Origin: Edwardsiella anguillarum ET080813 | GTDB taxonomy: Bacteria; Pseudomonadota; Gammaproteobacteria; Enterobacterales; Enterobacteriaceae | DNA: 64,000 nucleotides | Assembly (NCBI RefSeq): GCF_000264765.2 | Contig: NZ_CP006664.1 | Span: 3,508,350 to 3,572,349, forward strand | Direction of reading: 5' to 3' | Shown: piece after piece, positions 1-10,064 of the stretch | How the letters are laid out: every line of letters starts with the position of its first letter | Numbering within the stretch: the stretch's first letter is position 1 | Translations under genes and position numbers: made by a program | The notes under the pieces: model-generated | Seen by the model: only the letters and a program-made list of their open reading frames with translations | The model's database searches: none | Told to the model about the DNA's origin: nothing

Positions 1-1
1 T

Positions 2-280
2 GCGGCGGCAACAGGGCTGGTACCCCGACAGTACAGCACGGGAGGTCGGACGACATTGTTAGGGATTAGCAAGCGGGGCAACAAAAAGATCCGAACTTTG
101 TTGGTTCAGTGTGCCAGGGTATTCATACAAAAACTGGAACACCAGTCTGGCAAGTTGGCCGACTGGGTCAGGGAGTTGTTGTGTCGGAAAAGCAACTTTG
201 TCGTCACCTGTGCTCTGGCAAACAAGCTGGCCAGAATAGCCTGGGCACTGACGGCGCGACAGCAAACTTACGAAGCATAA
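2..280 (+). CDS. IS110-family transposase, C-terminal part (cut by window edge)
   Basis: The open frame enters from the left edge and ends at TAA 278-280. It encodes the C-terminal DNA-binding/transposase-20 region typical of IS110/IS116/IS902 transposases: a G-L-V-P-R-Q-Y-S stretch followed by G-I-S-K-R-G-N-K-K-I-R and then L-V-Q-C-A-R. Such enzymes use a DEDD catalytic domain that would lie upstream, outside the window. About 92 residues are visible, so completeness cannot be judged. Its insertion next to a truncated receptor gene suggests local rearrangement. IS110 ends often lack terminal inverted repeats, so I cannot place the right end exactly; it may lie in 281-460. Confidence 0.8.
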   Translation, partial: AAATGLVPRQYSTGGRTTLLGISKRGNKKIRTLLVQCARVFIQKLEHQSGKLADWVRELLCRKSNFVVTCALANKLARIAWALTARQQTYEA

Positions 281-418
281 AGGCAGAAATACACCAGTTT
301 AAACAATCATTCATCTGGTTTTGCGAATACTGATATTGATGATACTAACGGCCCACCGGCCTGTTGAGGAACCTGTAAAACGGAAAGGCTCATTGAAGCC
401 GTATATTTTCTGGAGGTT

Positions 419-537
419 CATCAGGCGCGGAACTCATCGAGGCGCGGGAATAAAATCCCATTCAGACGCCGGATAGATTCAAGCAAGCCAACTTGTCGTC
501 AAAATCGGTGTTGCAAAAACGGGAGTGACCATAGATT
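419..537. repeat. Dispersed repeat, copy 1 (at receptor 3' end)
   Basis: This stretch aligns with 59905-60021 at roughly 70% identity by manual alignment, sharing blocks such as GCAAGCCAAC, GTTGCAAAA and TAGATT in the same order. Read on the minus strand both copies encode L-A-C-L-N-L-S, then a spacer, then S-S-A-P-D. On the plus strand both encode S-G-A-E-L and, further on, D-R-F-(K/R)-Q-A-N. The last codons of the heme receptor gene lie inside it. I do not recognise the element. Confidence 0.6.
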
Positions 538-2660
538 CTGTTTAACATATTAAACACGCCGGCGCGCAGTGAGATATTTTCACTGACGTTATAATAGGCG
601 GTAGTATCGAAGACGACATAGCTTGCGCTCAGGTATGGCCAGGCGCGTCCATTGTGAATGGCCTGACTCTCCTTCTTTTTCGCCGCATAGGTCATAAAGA
701 GCTCCGCGCCATATCTGGCGCTGGGATGGCGATAGGCTAATGAAGAAACCCATTTAAAAGGTTGAATGGAGAGCAATGAGTTTCCGCTGGCATCTCTCCC
801 TTGGGCGTAGCTCAGACTATTGCGTAAGCTATAGCTATCCTGCCAACCGAGCGCCTTGGCGAGGTGGAACTCGTTTGTCAGCTCAAGCCCCCAGACATAG
901 GCTGAGGCGACATTCGTATATTGCAGATGGTTTTGTGGAAGGGTTGGCTTGTTCCAGCGTGAGGGATTTGAGGGATCGAACCAAGGGTTGGGGACCTGTT
1001 TCTCCGTCTGCTTGAGATCGATAAAGTCGGTGTATTTGGTGTAATAGGCGTTGATCTTATTCTGTACGATATCGCCTTGATAACTGAGCGCGATTTCGTT
1101 ACTCAGGCCTTGCTCCTGCCTTAAATTGGGGTTCGGCTCAACGCGGTTAGCCGCGATGCTATCGCCATAATCGAAATAAAGCTCCTGCGCCGTAGGAATG
1201 CGGAAGCCCTTACCAATTTTATACTGCAACGTATAGCGGGGGGTTATGGCGTAGCTGGCGGTCAGCGCCCATGAAAGGGCTGAGTAGCGGTTGGGCCGTG
1301 GATCGCTGTCTTTCGCCAGGGATAACCGACCTGCGTCGGGTTTATGTGCGACGCTATCATAGCGGGCGCCGGCGATAAGGCTGAGCTGATTGTTGGGCAG
1401 CGTGATTTCATCGACGACGGTGGCATTGACATCACGGCTAGAGACCGGCCGGATGATTTTTTGATCGTCCAGGTGGGGTTTCTTGGGGTTACCCAGCCAG
1501 GTCGTGTCCACATTGACGTTATCAAAGCGCTTCGAGGTATACTGGGTCCGCAGGGTCAGATGATGGCGCGTAGCCAATAACGACCAGCTGTTGAACGAGA
1601 TTTCGCTATTCAGGTAGCGGCCATACTGGGTCAGCCTGCGATTTTTCTCTTCAAAAATATCGCCATAATATCCCTGCTCAAAGTCTTCATAGATCGTGCT
1701 AAAGGCGGTCTGCGTGATTTTCTGCCAGTTAAACTCGGTTTTGACCGTGTCGATATAGATGCCGGGCTGCCAGGTATCAGAAACGCTGTAGCGCCTTTTT
1801 TCTGAGAGGTCGTTACCGGTACGGTGATATGTTGAAAAGAGGTACCACGACTTCTCATCGGTATAGGTCTTTTCCTTGGCATATTCGACGGTGGCGCTGA
1901 GGGTGTGTGCGTCGCCGAGCATAAGGTTGACCTTCGAGAGGAGCGAGTGGCGCTTTTTATCCTGCGGGTCCGGCGTTCCACGTGCGCGGCCAAAAACATC
2001 GTTTTCATGGCGGAAGTTGTCGGTTTCATGGCCGCTGCGGTAAGTGTAGAGCAGCATGCCTTCGGCAAAATCCGTGCTGAACGCGCCCCCGAGGGTCTGC
2101 ATCTTTTCATCATTTTTCGAACTATAGGCGCTGCGGGAAACCAAGCCGCTATTGCCCGATCGAATCAGATCGCTGGGATCTTTGCTGACATACTGCACGC
2201 TGCCGCCCAGGGCGCCACTGCCCATGAATAACGAGTCGGCCCCCTTGGCGATCAGCACGGTTTTCAGATGGTCAGTTTCGATGTTGTTGATGCTGCCGTT
2301 AAAATAGCCATATCCCTTGTAAATGAGGTTGTCGAAAGTTTCACCCTGCGGGATGCCATCGACGGAGATGGCCACGCGATCCTTATCGACGCCTCGCATG
2401 CTATATCCATTATTGCCGAAGCGGCCATCGCTGGAGACGCCGACGCCGGGAAGGTGGCGGACAATATCCTGCATATCAAAAATAAGCTGATTCTCTATCT
2501 CATTTTGCGAGAGCGTCGTCTCATTAATTTTTTCCTCCTTCTTTTCGATGACATAGACGATATCCTCGGCATCGTTCTTCTCCGTCCCCGTCGCCTGCGC
2601 GACAAGGGGGGTACTGACGGGGAGCAGCGTAGTAAGAAGTATTTTTTTTATCATATACAT
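462..2660 (-). CDS. TonB-dependent heme/hemoglobin receptor, probably C-terminally truncated
   Basis: Outer-membrane gated channel that would import heme or take iron from hemoglobin with energy from TonB. An N-terminal signal peptide (about residues 1-24) precedes a plug domain with the typical R-H-L-P-G-V-G-V and M-R-G-V-D-K-D-R motifs, then a long beta-barrel with the K-G-F-R-I-P-T-A-Q-E-L-Y-F signature of heme/hemoglobin receptors. A Fur box lies just upstream. The family normally ends with an F-Y-A-P-G-R-N type strand and a terminal Phe. Here homology stops after N-R-I-Y and the protein ends in L-S-G-V inside a repeated element, so the last one or two strands seem lost. It may fail to fold efficiently through the BAM machinery. 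A second ATG lies two codons downstream of the chosen start. Confidence 0.8.
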   Translation of the reverse strand: MYMIKKILLTTLLPVSTPLVAQATGTEKNDAEDIVYVIEKKEEKINETTLSQNEIENQLIFDMQDIVRHLPGVGVSSDGRFGNNGYSMRGVDKDRVAISVDGIPQGETFDNLIYKGYGYFNGSINNIETDHLKTVLIAKGADSLFMGSGALGGSVQYVSKDPSDLIRSGNSGLVSRSAYSSKNDEKMQTLGGAFSTDFAEGMLLYTYRSGHETDNFRHENDVFGRARGTPDPQDKKRHSLLSKVNLMLGDAHTLSATVEYAKEKTYTDEKSWYLFSTYHRTGNDLSEKRRYSVSDTWQPGIYIDTVKTEFNWQKITQTAFSTIYEDFEQGYYGDIFEEKNRRLTQYGRYLNSEISFNSWSLLATRHHLTLRTQYTSKRFDNVNVDTTWLGNPKKPHLDDQKIIRPVSSRDVNATVVDEITLPNNQLSLIAGARYDSVAHKPDAGRLSLAKDSDPRPNRYSALSWALTASYAITPRYTLQYKIGKGFRIPTAQELYFDYGDSIAANRVEPNPNLRQEQGLSNEIALSYQGDIVQNKINAYYTKYTDFIDLKQTEKQVPNPWFDPSNPSRWNKPTLPQNHLQYTNVASAYVWGLELTNEFHLAKALGWQDSYSLRNSLSYAQGRDASGNSLLSIQPFKWVSSLAYRHPSARYGAELFMTYAAKKKESQAIHNGRAWPYLSASYVVFDTTAYYNVSENISLRAGVFNMLNRIYGHSRFCNTDFDDKLACLNLSGV

Positions 2661-2696
2661 AACCCAGAAGCATTTAAAAGGTCATACATATTAATT

Positions 2697-2715
2697 GATA
2701 ATGATAATTATTTTC
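2697..2715 (-). promoter_or_regulatory. Fur box upstream of the heme receptor
   Basis: GATAATGATAATTATTTTC matches the 19-bp Fur consensus at 17 of 19 positions. It sits about 40 bp upstream of the receptor start codon, where promoter elements are expected, so repression by Fe-Fur is very likely. The only other gene in range is yeaD, over 300 bp further on and pointing the same way as the receptor. Confidence 0.85.
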
Positions 2716-3062
2716 AAGCGATGTGTGTTTACTCGGTATGAGCGCGGCGTAGATATGACCGGCGCGGCGGATGCTCAGCGCGGGGTGAGGTGCTCCGTCG
2801 CGCACCCTGTGCTTATCGTCGCCGCCTCCGGCGGTGGGCAGGACAGGCATGAGCGCCGGTTAGACGGGATAGCATCGCCGCCGGCAAGCCAGAGAGCGTG
2901 CCGGCGGATTTCGGCCGCGATGAGAGGGATGTCGGTGAATGCGCTGACTGCGGGCACGGGTGACCGGCGGGGAACGGGGGCTACGGCTGCGCCGCGTGCG
3001 CGGGTGCCAAGCGCACCGGGGAGATCCCGGCTCCCGCGCAGCGGAGAGCCGGTTGATGCGTA
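2716..3062. other. Intergenic gap, no recognised gene
   Basis: GC-rich spacer between the receptor promoter and the yeaD stop codon. A 60-codon open frame on the minus strand (2775-2957) has no convincing ribosome site and no family I recognise, so I do not call it. No clear terminator is visible. Confidence 0.5.
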
Positions 3063-3959
3063 TTAGCGCTGCGGACGCAGGCGCAGCGTGGCGGCCAGAC
3101 GGGCAGGGCAGCCGCTGCTGACCTGCAGCGGCTGGCTGACGCGGGCGGTCTCAACGCACACCATGGTGTGATAGCCGTCATTGGGCATATCGGCCATGGC
3201 GGCGGCAATCTCACGCCACGGGTTCCAGGCGACGACGTCGCTGTGATGGTGATGATGGATCTCGATGCTGCGCTGGAAGCCGCGATCGTGAATGACGCTG
3301 AATGGCTCCGGCGCGGTATAGACGCGGTCGGTACGCGCGCTGAAGGTCAGCGCTCCCTGTTGGATAGCCTCGGCGCCGCCGTTGACTTTATCCAGATAGG
3401 GTTCGCCCAGCCCAGAGACGGAGACGGCGTTAATATCGGCGATATTGAAATAGGTGTGCAGCGCGGCCTGGCAGCGGTAGTCGCCATAGGCCTCAAGCTC
3501 CATACTGCAGTGGTCGCTGAGACGATAGCGGGCCGTCAGGCTAAAGTCATGAGGCCAGTATTTACGCGAGGCGTCGCTCTCTTTCAGGGTGAGGGTCAGG
3601 GTTACGCCCTGCGCGTCTTCATCATGCGCGCTGAGAGTCCAGGGCAGGTTGCGGGCGAAGCCGTGTGCCGGATAGCCCTCCTGTTGGGCTGGGCCAAACC
3701 AGGGCCAGCAGATGGGCACGCCGCCGCGGATCGGTTCGCCCGGTTGAAAGGCTGAGTCCGGCGAGAGCCACAGCGCCGGTTTTTCGCCGCTGGGCTGCCA
3801 CAGCAGCAGATGGGCGCCCTGTAGGGCGACGGCGGCCCGCAGCCGCGGATGGTTGACCACCACGATGGGCAATGCATCCAGCTGGCGCAGGCTGAGGTAA
3901 GGGGTGATCTGTCGTTCGACCGGTAAGGAAAAAATCTTTTCGGACATGTTCTGGGACAT
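3063..3959 (-). CDS. yeaD: D-hexose-6-phosphate mutarotase (aldose 1-epimerase-like)
   Basis: Interconverts anomers of glucose-6-phosphate and related hexose phosphates in the cytoplasm. The 298-residue protein aligns along its whole length with E. coli YeaD (294 residues): a G-A-H-L-L-L-W strand, then R-G-G-V-P-I-C-W-P-W-F-G-P and H-G-F-A-R-N-L-P-W, and the C-terminal V-A-W-N-P-W and Y-H-T-M-V-C-V-E motifs. The start is placed at the ATG at 3959 because GAGGAG lies 7 nt before it; a longer frame to 3995 lacks such a site. It lies downstream of gapA in the same direction, but the gapA terminator separates them. The run of five histidines near residue 234 is natural. Confidence 0.9.
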   Translation of the reverse strand: MSQNMSEKIFSLPVERQITPYLSLRQLDALPIVVVNHPRLRAAVALQGAHLLLWQPSGEKPALWLSPDSAFQPGEPIRGGVPICWPWFGPAQQEGYPAHGFARNLPWTLSAHDEDAQGVTLTLTLKESDASRKYWPHDFSLTARYRLSDHCSMELEAYGDYRCQAALHTYFNIADINAVSVSGLGEPYLDKVNGGAEAIQQGALTFSARTDRVYTAPEPFSVIHDRGFQRSIEIHHHHHSDVVAWNPWREIAAAMADMPNDGYHTMVCVETARVSQPLQVSSGCPARLAATLRLRPQR

Positions 3960-4000
3960 GGTAAGACTCCTCGGTGAAGGCGGTGCCGCAGACACAAAAT

Positions 4001-4030
4001 AAAAAGGGCGACACCGAGTGTCGCCCTTTT
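4001..4030 (-). terminator. gapA terminator
   Basis: Perfect 9-bp stem GGGCGACAC/GTGTCGCCC (4006-4014 and 4018-4026) with loop CGA. On the minus strand it is followed by a T run (4001-4005). It lies 23 bp past the gapA stop codon and just ahead of yeaD, so gapA is mostly transcribed alone. Confidence 0.85.
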
Positions 4031-4052
4031 ATCACGAGATCACAATGCGCGC

Positions 4053-5407
<1,355 letters not shown>

Positions 5408-5818
5408 ATGGCTAAAGAAAAACCCTCTCAGTCCCCACATCAATTAACCGAAATGCAACGCTATGTCACTCAGCAGCGTGGCACCGAGCCGCCGTTTAGC
5501 GGCCGGCTGCTGCATAACCGCCAGGAGGGGATATACCACTGCCTGTGCTGCAACAGCCCCTTGTTCTATTCCGACAGTAAATATGACTCCGGCTGTGGCT
5601 GGCCGAGCTTCTTTCGCCCCTATAGCGCCGACGCCATTCGCTGTCTGGATGATGATTCGCACCATATGCACCGCATCGAAATCCGCTGCGCGCACTGCGA
5701 TGCCCATCTGGGGCATCTGTTTCCCGACGGTCCCCAGCCCAGCGGTGAGCGCTATTGCGTGAACTCCGCCGCGCTGCATTTCTGCGCCGGAGAGGATGGC
5801 CGCTGGACCCTAGGATAA
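5408..5818 (+). CDS. msrB: Peptide methionine-R-sulfoxide reductase
   Basis: Reduces the R epimer of methionine sulfoxide in oxidised proteins using thioredoxin. In 136 residues it has the zinc-binding pairs C45-x-x-C48 and C94-x-x-C97, the S-G-C-G-W-P-S-F motif and the catalytic cysteine C117 in R-Y-C-V-N-S. The ATG at 5408 gives M-A-K-E-K as in E. coli MsrB; the frame stays open 21 codons upstream but that part has no homology. It is followed by yeaC after 69 bp, as in E. coli, and the two are probably co-transcribed. Confidence 0.95.
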   Translation: MAKEKPSQSPHQLTEMQRYVTQQRGTEPPFSGRLLHNRQEGIYHCLCCNSPLFYSDSKYDSGCGWPSFFRPYSADAIRCLDDDSHHMHRIEIRCAHCDAHLGHLFPDGPQPSGERYCVNSAALHFCAGEDGRWTLG

Positions 5819-5887
5819 CCCCTTGATGTCTTGAAATGATAGTACCATGGTGAAGCGATTCAGCAAAGCGGATATTAGCGAGGACAT

Positions 5888-6136
5888 ATGGATATTGAGC
5901 GCTTGATCTCAATAATGAATGAAGATGTCTACCGGCGTCTGACGACCGCCGTTGAGCTGGGCAAGTGGCCGGACGGCTCTCGGCTGAGCGAGTCGCAGCG
6001 CGGTGAGGCGCTGCAGATGGTGATGCTGTACCAGTCGCGTCATAATCACCGTGCGGCGCATTTAACGGTGAACACCCGCGGGGAGATAGAAATGAAAAGC
6101 AAGCAAGCGCTGAAGGCGCTGTTTAATGCGCCGTAG
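5888..6136 (+). CDS. yeaC: DUF1315 family protein YeaC
   Basis: Small cytoplasmic protein of 82 residues, slightly shorter than E. coli YeaC (90). It shares the family core V-Y-x-R-L-x-T-A-V-E-L-G-K-W-P-D-G and the later M-K-S-K-Q-x-L-K. The function is unknown. Start ATG 5888 is preceded by GAGGAC. It is placed directly after msrB, the usual enterobacterial order, which supports the call but says nothing firm about its role. Confidence 0.9.
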   Translation: MDIERLISIMNEDVYRRLTTAVELGKWPDGSRLSESQRGEALQMVMLYQSRHNHRAAHLTVNTRGEIEMKSKQALKALFNAP

Positions 6137-6171
6137 GCGGAGTAGGGGGCCAACGGCGCGGCGCGCGCGGC

Positions 6172-6807
6172 TCAGCGCAGGTGGCTGAGCGCGGTGAGCG
6201 GGGTTAGGGCCGCCCCGGCGCTGACCATCTCAGCCAGCGCGCGTTCGCTATCGCCGGGCGTGAGATCCACGCCGCGGCAGCCGTCGCGAATGATATTGAC
6301 CTGATAGCCCAGGCGTAGGGCGTCCAGCACCGAAAACTTCACGCAGTAATCCGTCGCCAGACCCAGCAGCCACAGGCGGGTGATGCCGTGCTGGCGTAGC
6401 CAGGCATCCAGCGCGGTGGCGCCGCGTCGCCCGTTGTCGAAAAAGGCGCTGTAGCTGTCTACTGCGGCGTCGGTTCCCTTATGCACCACAAAATCGAAGG
6501 CGGTATCGCGCAGGGCCGGATGAAACGCGGCGCCGATGGTGTTCTGCACGCAATGGTCAGGCCACCAGACCTGGGGCAACCCATTGAGCTCGCCGACCTT
6601 GCCTATCTGCCCGCCGCTGCGGCTGGCGAAGCTGCCGTGCTCCGCCGGGTGCCAATCCTGGGTCGCGATCACTGGGATGCCGTCCCGGCGCGCCATGGCG
6701 ACCGCCTGCAGGGCGATGGGAATGACCTCATCGCCCCGAGGCACCGCCAGGGCGCCCTGGGGGCAAAAATCATTCTGTAGATCGATCAGCAAAAGTGCGG
6801 CGGACAT
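6172..6807 (-). CDS. pncA: Nicotinamidase
   Basis: Hydrolyses nicotinamide to nicotinate for NAD salvage, and also activates pyrazinamide. The 211-residue protein shows the isochorismatase-like triad D9, K110 and C155 (D-Y-C-V-K-F) and metal ligands D51, H53 and H85. The start at 6807 (M-S-A-A-L-L-L-I-D-L) is chosen because GGGAG lies 8 nt upstream; an ATG five codons earlier has no site. It is the last gene of the sppA-ansA-pncA row, which matches E. coli. Confidence 0.95.
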   Translation of the reverse strand: MSAALLLIDLQNDFCPQGALAVPRGDEVIPIALQAVAMARRDGIPVIATQDWHPAEHGSFASRSGGQIGKVGELNGLPQVWWPDHCVQNTIGAAFHPALRDTAFDFVVHKGTDAAVDSYSAFFDNGRRGATALDAWLRQHGITRLWLLGLATDYCVKFSVLDALRLGYQVNIIRDGCRGVDLTPGDSERALAEMVSAGAALTPLTALSHLR

Positions 6808-6863
6808 CGGTCTTTCTCCCATGGTTGTGTGACTAGAGCCGGCCTACTCGGTGATGGGGCGCT

Positions 6864-7880
6864 CTAGGGATTCTCGCTCAGCTCACCGCGCAGATCTTGC
6901 TGCATCAGGCGGCGGATTTGGTCTGCGGCCAGCGATTGACTCAGTAGATAATGCAGTTTAGTCAGCGCCGCCTCAACCGTCATGTCAAAACCGCTGATCA
7001 CCCCGGCGTGGGCCAGGGCGTTGCCGGTGGCGTAGCCTTCCATGTTGACCCGGCCGGAGAAGCACTGGGTCAGGTTGACGACAACGATACCGCGCTGTGA
7101 GGCGAGGATCAGCTCATCGAGCAGTTCTGGGTTTTGCGGCGCGTTGCCGACGCCGTAGGAGCGCAGGATCAGCGCCCGCACCGGCTGGCGCAAGAAGTTG
7201 CGTACCACATCGGCCGAGATTCCAGGATAGAGGGTCACCACCCCGATCGGCTGCGGCGTGATGGGGTGAACCCGGAACGGCGCCTGATGCAGCGGCGTTA
7301 CCAGCGGCGCGATACGGCGAATGTTGATCCCGGCCTCCAGCAGGATGGGATAGTTGGGCGAGGCGAAGGCGTCAAAGCCGTCGGCGTGCGCCTTGGTCGT
7401 CCGGTTGCCGCGGAACATCTTGTTATTGAAGAACAGCGAGACTTCATTGATCGGGTAGTTGGCCGCCAGATAGAGGGCGTTCAACAGATTGGTCTGCCCG
7501 TCGGAGCGCAGCTCGGCGAGCGGGATCTGTGAGCCGGTGACGATCACCGGTTTCGCCAGGTTCTCGAACATAAACGAGAGCGCCGAGGCGGTAAACGCCA
7601 TGGTATCGGTGCCATGCAGGATCACAAAGCCATCATAGTCGGCGTAGTTGGCCTGAATATCGTCGGCGATGTGCTGCCAGTCGGCGGGCGTGGTATCGGA
7701 CGAGTCGATCAGCGGCTGATACTCATGGATGGTAAAGTCCGGCATCTCGGGGCGGTGAAACTCCGGCATCAGCACCAGCTGACGCTGCAGGTGCCCGGAG
7801 ACGGGGATGTAGCCCTGTGCGGAGCGTTGCATGCCGATGGTGCCGCCGGTGTAGGCCACATAGATAGATTTTTTTTGCAT
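6864..7880 (-). CDS. ansA: L-asparaginase I (cytoplasmic)
   Basis: Hydrolyses asparagine to aspartate and ammonia. At 338 residues it equals the length of E. coli AnsA and is colinear with it: Y-T-G-G-T-I-G-M with the first catalytic Thr, H-G-T-D-T-M-A with the second Thr and Asp, and S-Y-G-V-G-N-A-P. The start at 7880 (M-Q-K-K-S) follows the homologue. Its ribosome site is poor, and an alternative ATG at 7922 would add 14 residues. It lies downstream of sppA but behind a strong hairpin terminator, so some independent transcription is likely. Confidence 0.95.
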   Translation of the reverse strand: MQKKSIYVAYTGGTIGMQRSAQGYIPVSGHLQRQLVLMPEFHRPEMPDFTIHEYQPLIDSSDTTPADWQHIADDIQANYADYDGFVILHGTDTMAFTASALSFMFENLAKPVIVTGSQIPLAELRSDGQTNLLNALYLAANYPINEVSLFFNNKMFRGNRTTKAHADGFDAFASPNYPILLEAGINIRRIAPLVTPLHQAPFRVHPITPQPIGVVTLYPGISADVVRNFLRQPVRALILRSYGVGNAPQNPELLDELILASQRGIVVVNLTQCFSGRVNMEGYATGNALAHAGVISGFDMTVEAALTKLHYLLSQSLAADQIRRLMQQDLRGELSENP

Positions 7881-7947
7881 GACAGAAAGTTCGCCGTAGC
7901 TGGGGCGCTGATGCGCAAACATGCGTGGATTATAGGGATAATACGGA

Positions 7948-8003
7948 AGAAAAAAAGCCCGCCGGGCCAGCAGCCATGAATAATGGCCTGCTGGTCCGGC
8001 GGG
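7948..8003 (-). terminator. sppA terminator between sppA and ansA
   Basis: A long, slightly imperfect stem pairs 7958-7977 with 7983-8003 (CCCGCCGG against CCGGCGGG, then CAGCAGCCAT against ATGGCCTGCTG). On the minus strand it is followed by CTTTTTTTC. It lies 8 bp after the sppA stop codon, so it should end or attenuate transcription before ansA. Confidence 0.8.
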
Positions 8004-8011
8004 AGGCAGGA

Positions 8012-9859
8012 TTAACGGATCTCGCTACAGCTCAGGCACAGCGCGTAGCGCTGCTGCGGATCGTTGAGAGAGGCGACCCAATCGCTCTGCGCCGAGATCT
8101 GGCGTGAGAGCTGAAGCAGTGAAGCGGGGATCATGCCCTGCAGCGCCTGCGGCAGGGAGGCCTGGACGGAGCTGGTCAGCTGGCTGAACACCATTTCGCT
8201 GAGGCTCGGATTATCGACATACCACCGCAGCTGAGGCTGCTTGATGCCGGCCAGCGTCGCCGCCTGGCTAACGGCATCGTCAAAGTCGCCCAACCGATCG
8301 ACCAGCCCATTGGCTTTGGCATCGACGCCCAGCCAGACGCGCCCCTGCGCGATGCTATCGATCTGCGCCGGCGTTTTATGACGGGCGGTGGCCACCAGGC
8401 TGATAAAGCGCTGATAGCCGTTCTCAATAGTCAACTGCATCAGATCGCTGACGCTCTGCGGCAGTGCTTTGGTCAGGGCGGTGTCGGCCAGCGACGAGGT
8501 CGCGACGCCGTCCGTATAGACCCCCAGCTGACTCAGCGGCTTTTCAAAGGTATTGATGACCCCAAAGATCCCTATCGAGCCGGTGAGGGTGCTGGGGCTG
8601 GCCACAATGGCGTTGGCGGGCGTCGAGATCCAGTAACCGCCGGATGCCGCCAGTCCCCCCATGGAGACCACCACCGGCTTACCGGCGTCGCGCGCCGCCG
8701 CCAGCGCCGAACGGATCTCCTCAGAGGCGGTGACGCTGCCGCCGGGGCTGTTGACCCGTAGGATGATCGCACGGATAGCCGGGTCGAGACGCGCCTGGCG
8801 AATCTGGGCCGCGGTGGTATCGCCGCCCACACTGCCCGGCGTCGCGTTGCCATCGATGATCGGCCCGCTGGCAAAAATAACGGCGATCTGACCATTGCCC
8901 GTACGCTTCGGCTTCAGGGGATAGTCATAGAGGCTGATGTGGCGGTAGTCGCGCGCGCGCGCATCCCAGCCAAACTGTTTGGACAGAATGCCCTCGACCT
9001 CGCTGCGCGATGCCAGCCCATCGACCAGCCGATGCAGTACGGCGTACTGCGCCATATCACCGCCGGTGGCCTGTAGCCCTTTCAGCATCTGCTCGGCGCC
9101 GGGGAAAACCTGCTCCGGCGTAAGGTGCCGGTTAGCGGCAACCGTGGCTAAATAGTTATGCCACATACCGTTGAGCCACTGGCTGTCAGCGCTGCGCGCC
9201 TGCGGCGACATCTGGTCGCGCATCAGCGGTTCGACGGCGGACTTATAGGTGCCGACGCGGAAGATATGGGTGCTGACATCCAGCTTATCCAGCAGGCTCT
9301 TATAGTAGAGGTTATTGGTCGCCATCCCCTGCAGGCCGACGCTGCCCTGGGGAGAGAGGTAGATCTTATCCGCATAGCTGGCCAGGAAATACTGCGCCTG
9401 GGTGTAGCTTTCGCCGACCGCCAGGATCGGCTTACCGCTGGCGCGGAACTCGGCCAGCGCCTTGCCAATGTACTGCAGCGACGGCTGGTCCGCGCCGGCA
9501 AAGTTATTCAGCGATAGCACCAGCCCGGTAATGTTGGGATCGCTTTTGGCCTGGCGCAGGGTCTCCACCAGATCGAACAGGGAGTTCTCCTGTGCACCGC
9601 GGATGCCCAGCAGCTCTCGGCCCAGCTGCCCGAACTTGCTGTTCAACGCGGGGTTATCGACCACCACGCCGTTGAGATCCACCAGCAGAGCGCCTTTGGT
9701 GGCGGGATCGACGGGCGTATCCTGAAACTGAAGGTAGATACCGACGCCGATCAGGATCAGCAGGACCAAAAACAGGTTAAGGATAAACTCGCGAATAAAA
9801 TTGAGTATTCGCCAGCACCAGCGAAACGCGCCGGCGATATAGCGCCATAGCATGCGCAT
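8012..9859 (-). CDS. sppA: Signal peptide peptidase SppA (protease IV, 67K type)
   Basis: Inner-membrane serine protease that degrades cleaved signal peptides. The 615 residues include an N-terminal membrane anchor (about residues 22-45) and two tandem ClpP-like S49 domains. The catalytic lysine K206 lies in G-T-Y-K-S-A-V-E and the nucleophile S406 in M-G-G-L-A-A-S-G-G-Y-W, the same split arrangement as E. coli K209/S409. The start has GGAG 8 nt upstream. It ends in C-L-S-C-S-E-I-R, matching the conserved C-L-T-C tail. Confidence 0.97.
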   Translation of the reverse strand: MRMLWRYIAGAFRWCWRILNFIREFILNLFLVLLILIGVGIYLQFQDTPVDPATKGALLVDLNGVVVDNPALNSKFGQLGRELLGIRGAQENSLFDLVETLRQAKSDPNITGLVLSLNNFAGADQPSLQYIGKALAEFRASGKPILAVGESYTQAQYFLASYADKIYLSPQGSVGLQGMATNNLYYKSLLDKLDVSTHIFRVGTYKSAVEPLMRDQMSPQARSADSQWLNGMWHNYLATVAANRHLTPEQVFPGAEQMLKGLQATGGDMAQYAVLHRLVDGLASRSEVEGILSKQFGWDARARDYRHISLYDYPLKPKRTGNGQIAVIFASGPIIDGNATPGSVGGDTTAAQIRQARLDPAIRAIILRVNSPGGSVTASEEIRSALAAARDAGKPVVVSMGGLAASGGYWISTPANAIVASPSTLTGSIGIFGVINTFEKPLSQLGVYTDGVATSSLADTALTKALPQSVSDLMQLTIENGYQRFISLVATARHKTPAQIDSIAQGRVWLGVDAKANGLVDRLGDFDDAVSQAATLAGIKQPQLRWYVDNPSLSEMVFSQLTSSVQASLPQALQGMIPASLLQLSRQISAQSDWVASLNDPQQRYALCLSCSEIR

Positions 9860-10064
9860 GTTAACTCCAGGTCAATGATTACAATTCCGCTATCCTAGCG
9901 GCGTCGCCGGGAAAAGTCAGCGTCGATATGCGCCCGGCTGCGCTGGTCCGCCTTCTGTGCGTATGCCGGGGCTGGCATCTTACGGCGCGCGGGAGGATAA
10001 TTGCCGTAACCTCTCTGTAACATCATTACAGATTATGTGTTTGACTTATCACTTGGAGAGTCCC

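Noticed and set aside
2775..2957. 60-codon gene between the receptor and yeaD
   Set aside because: No ribosome site and no known family; a GC-rich open frame of this size is expected by chance.
3231..3260. Poly-histidine stretch in yeaD as an engineered tag
   Set aside because: It lies internally in a conserved region, uses mixed codons and is followed by the family motif, so it is natural.
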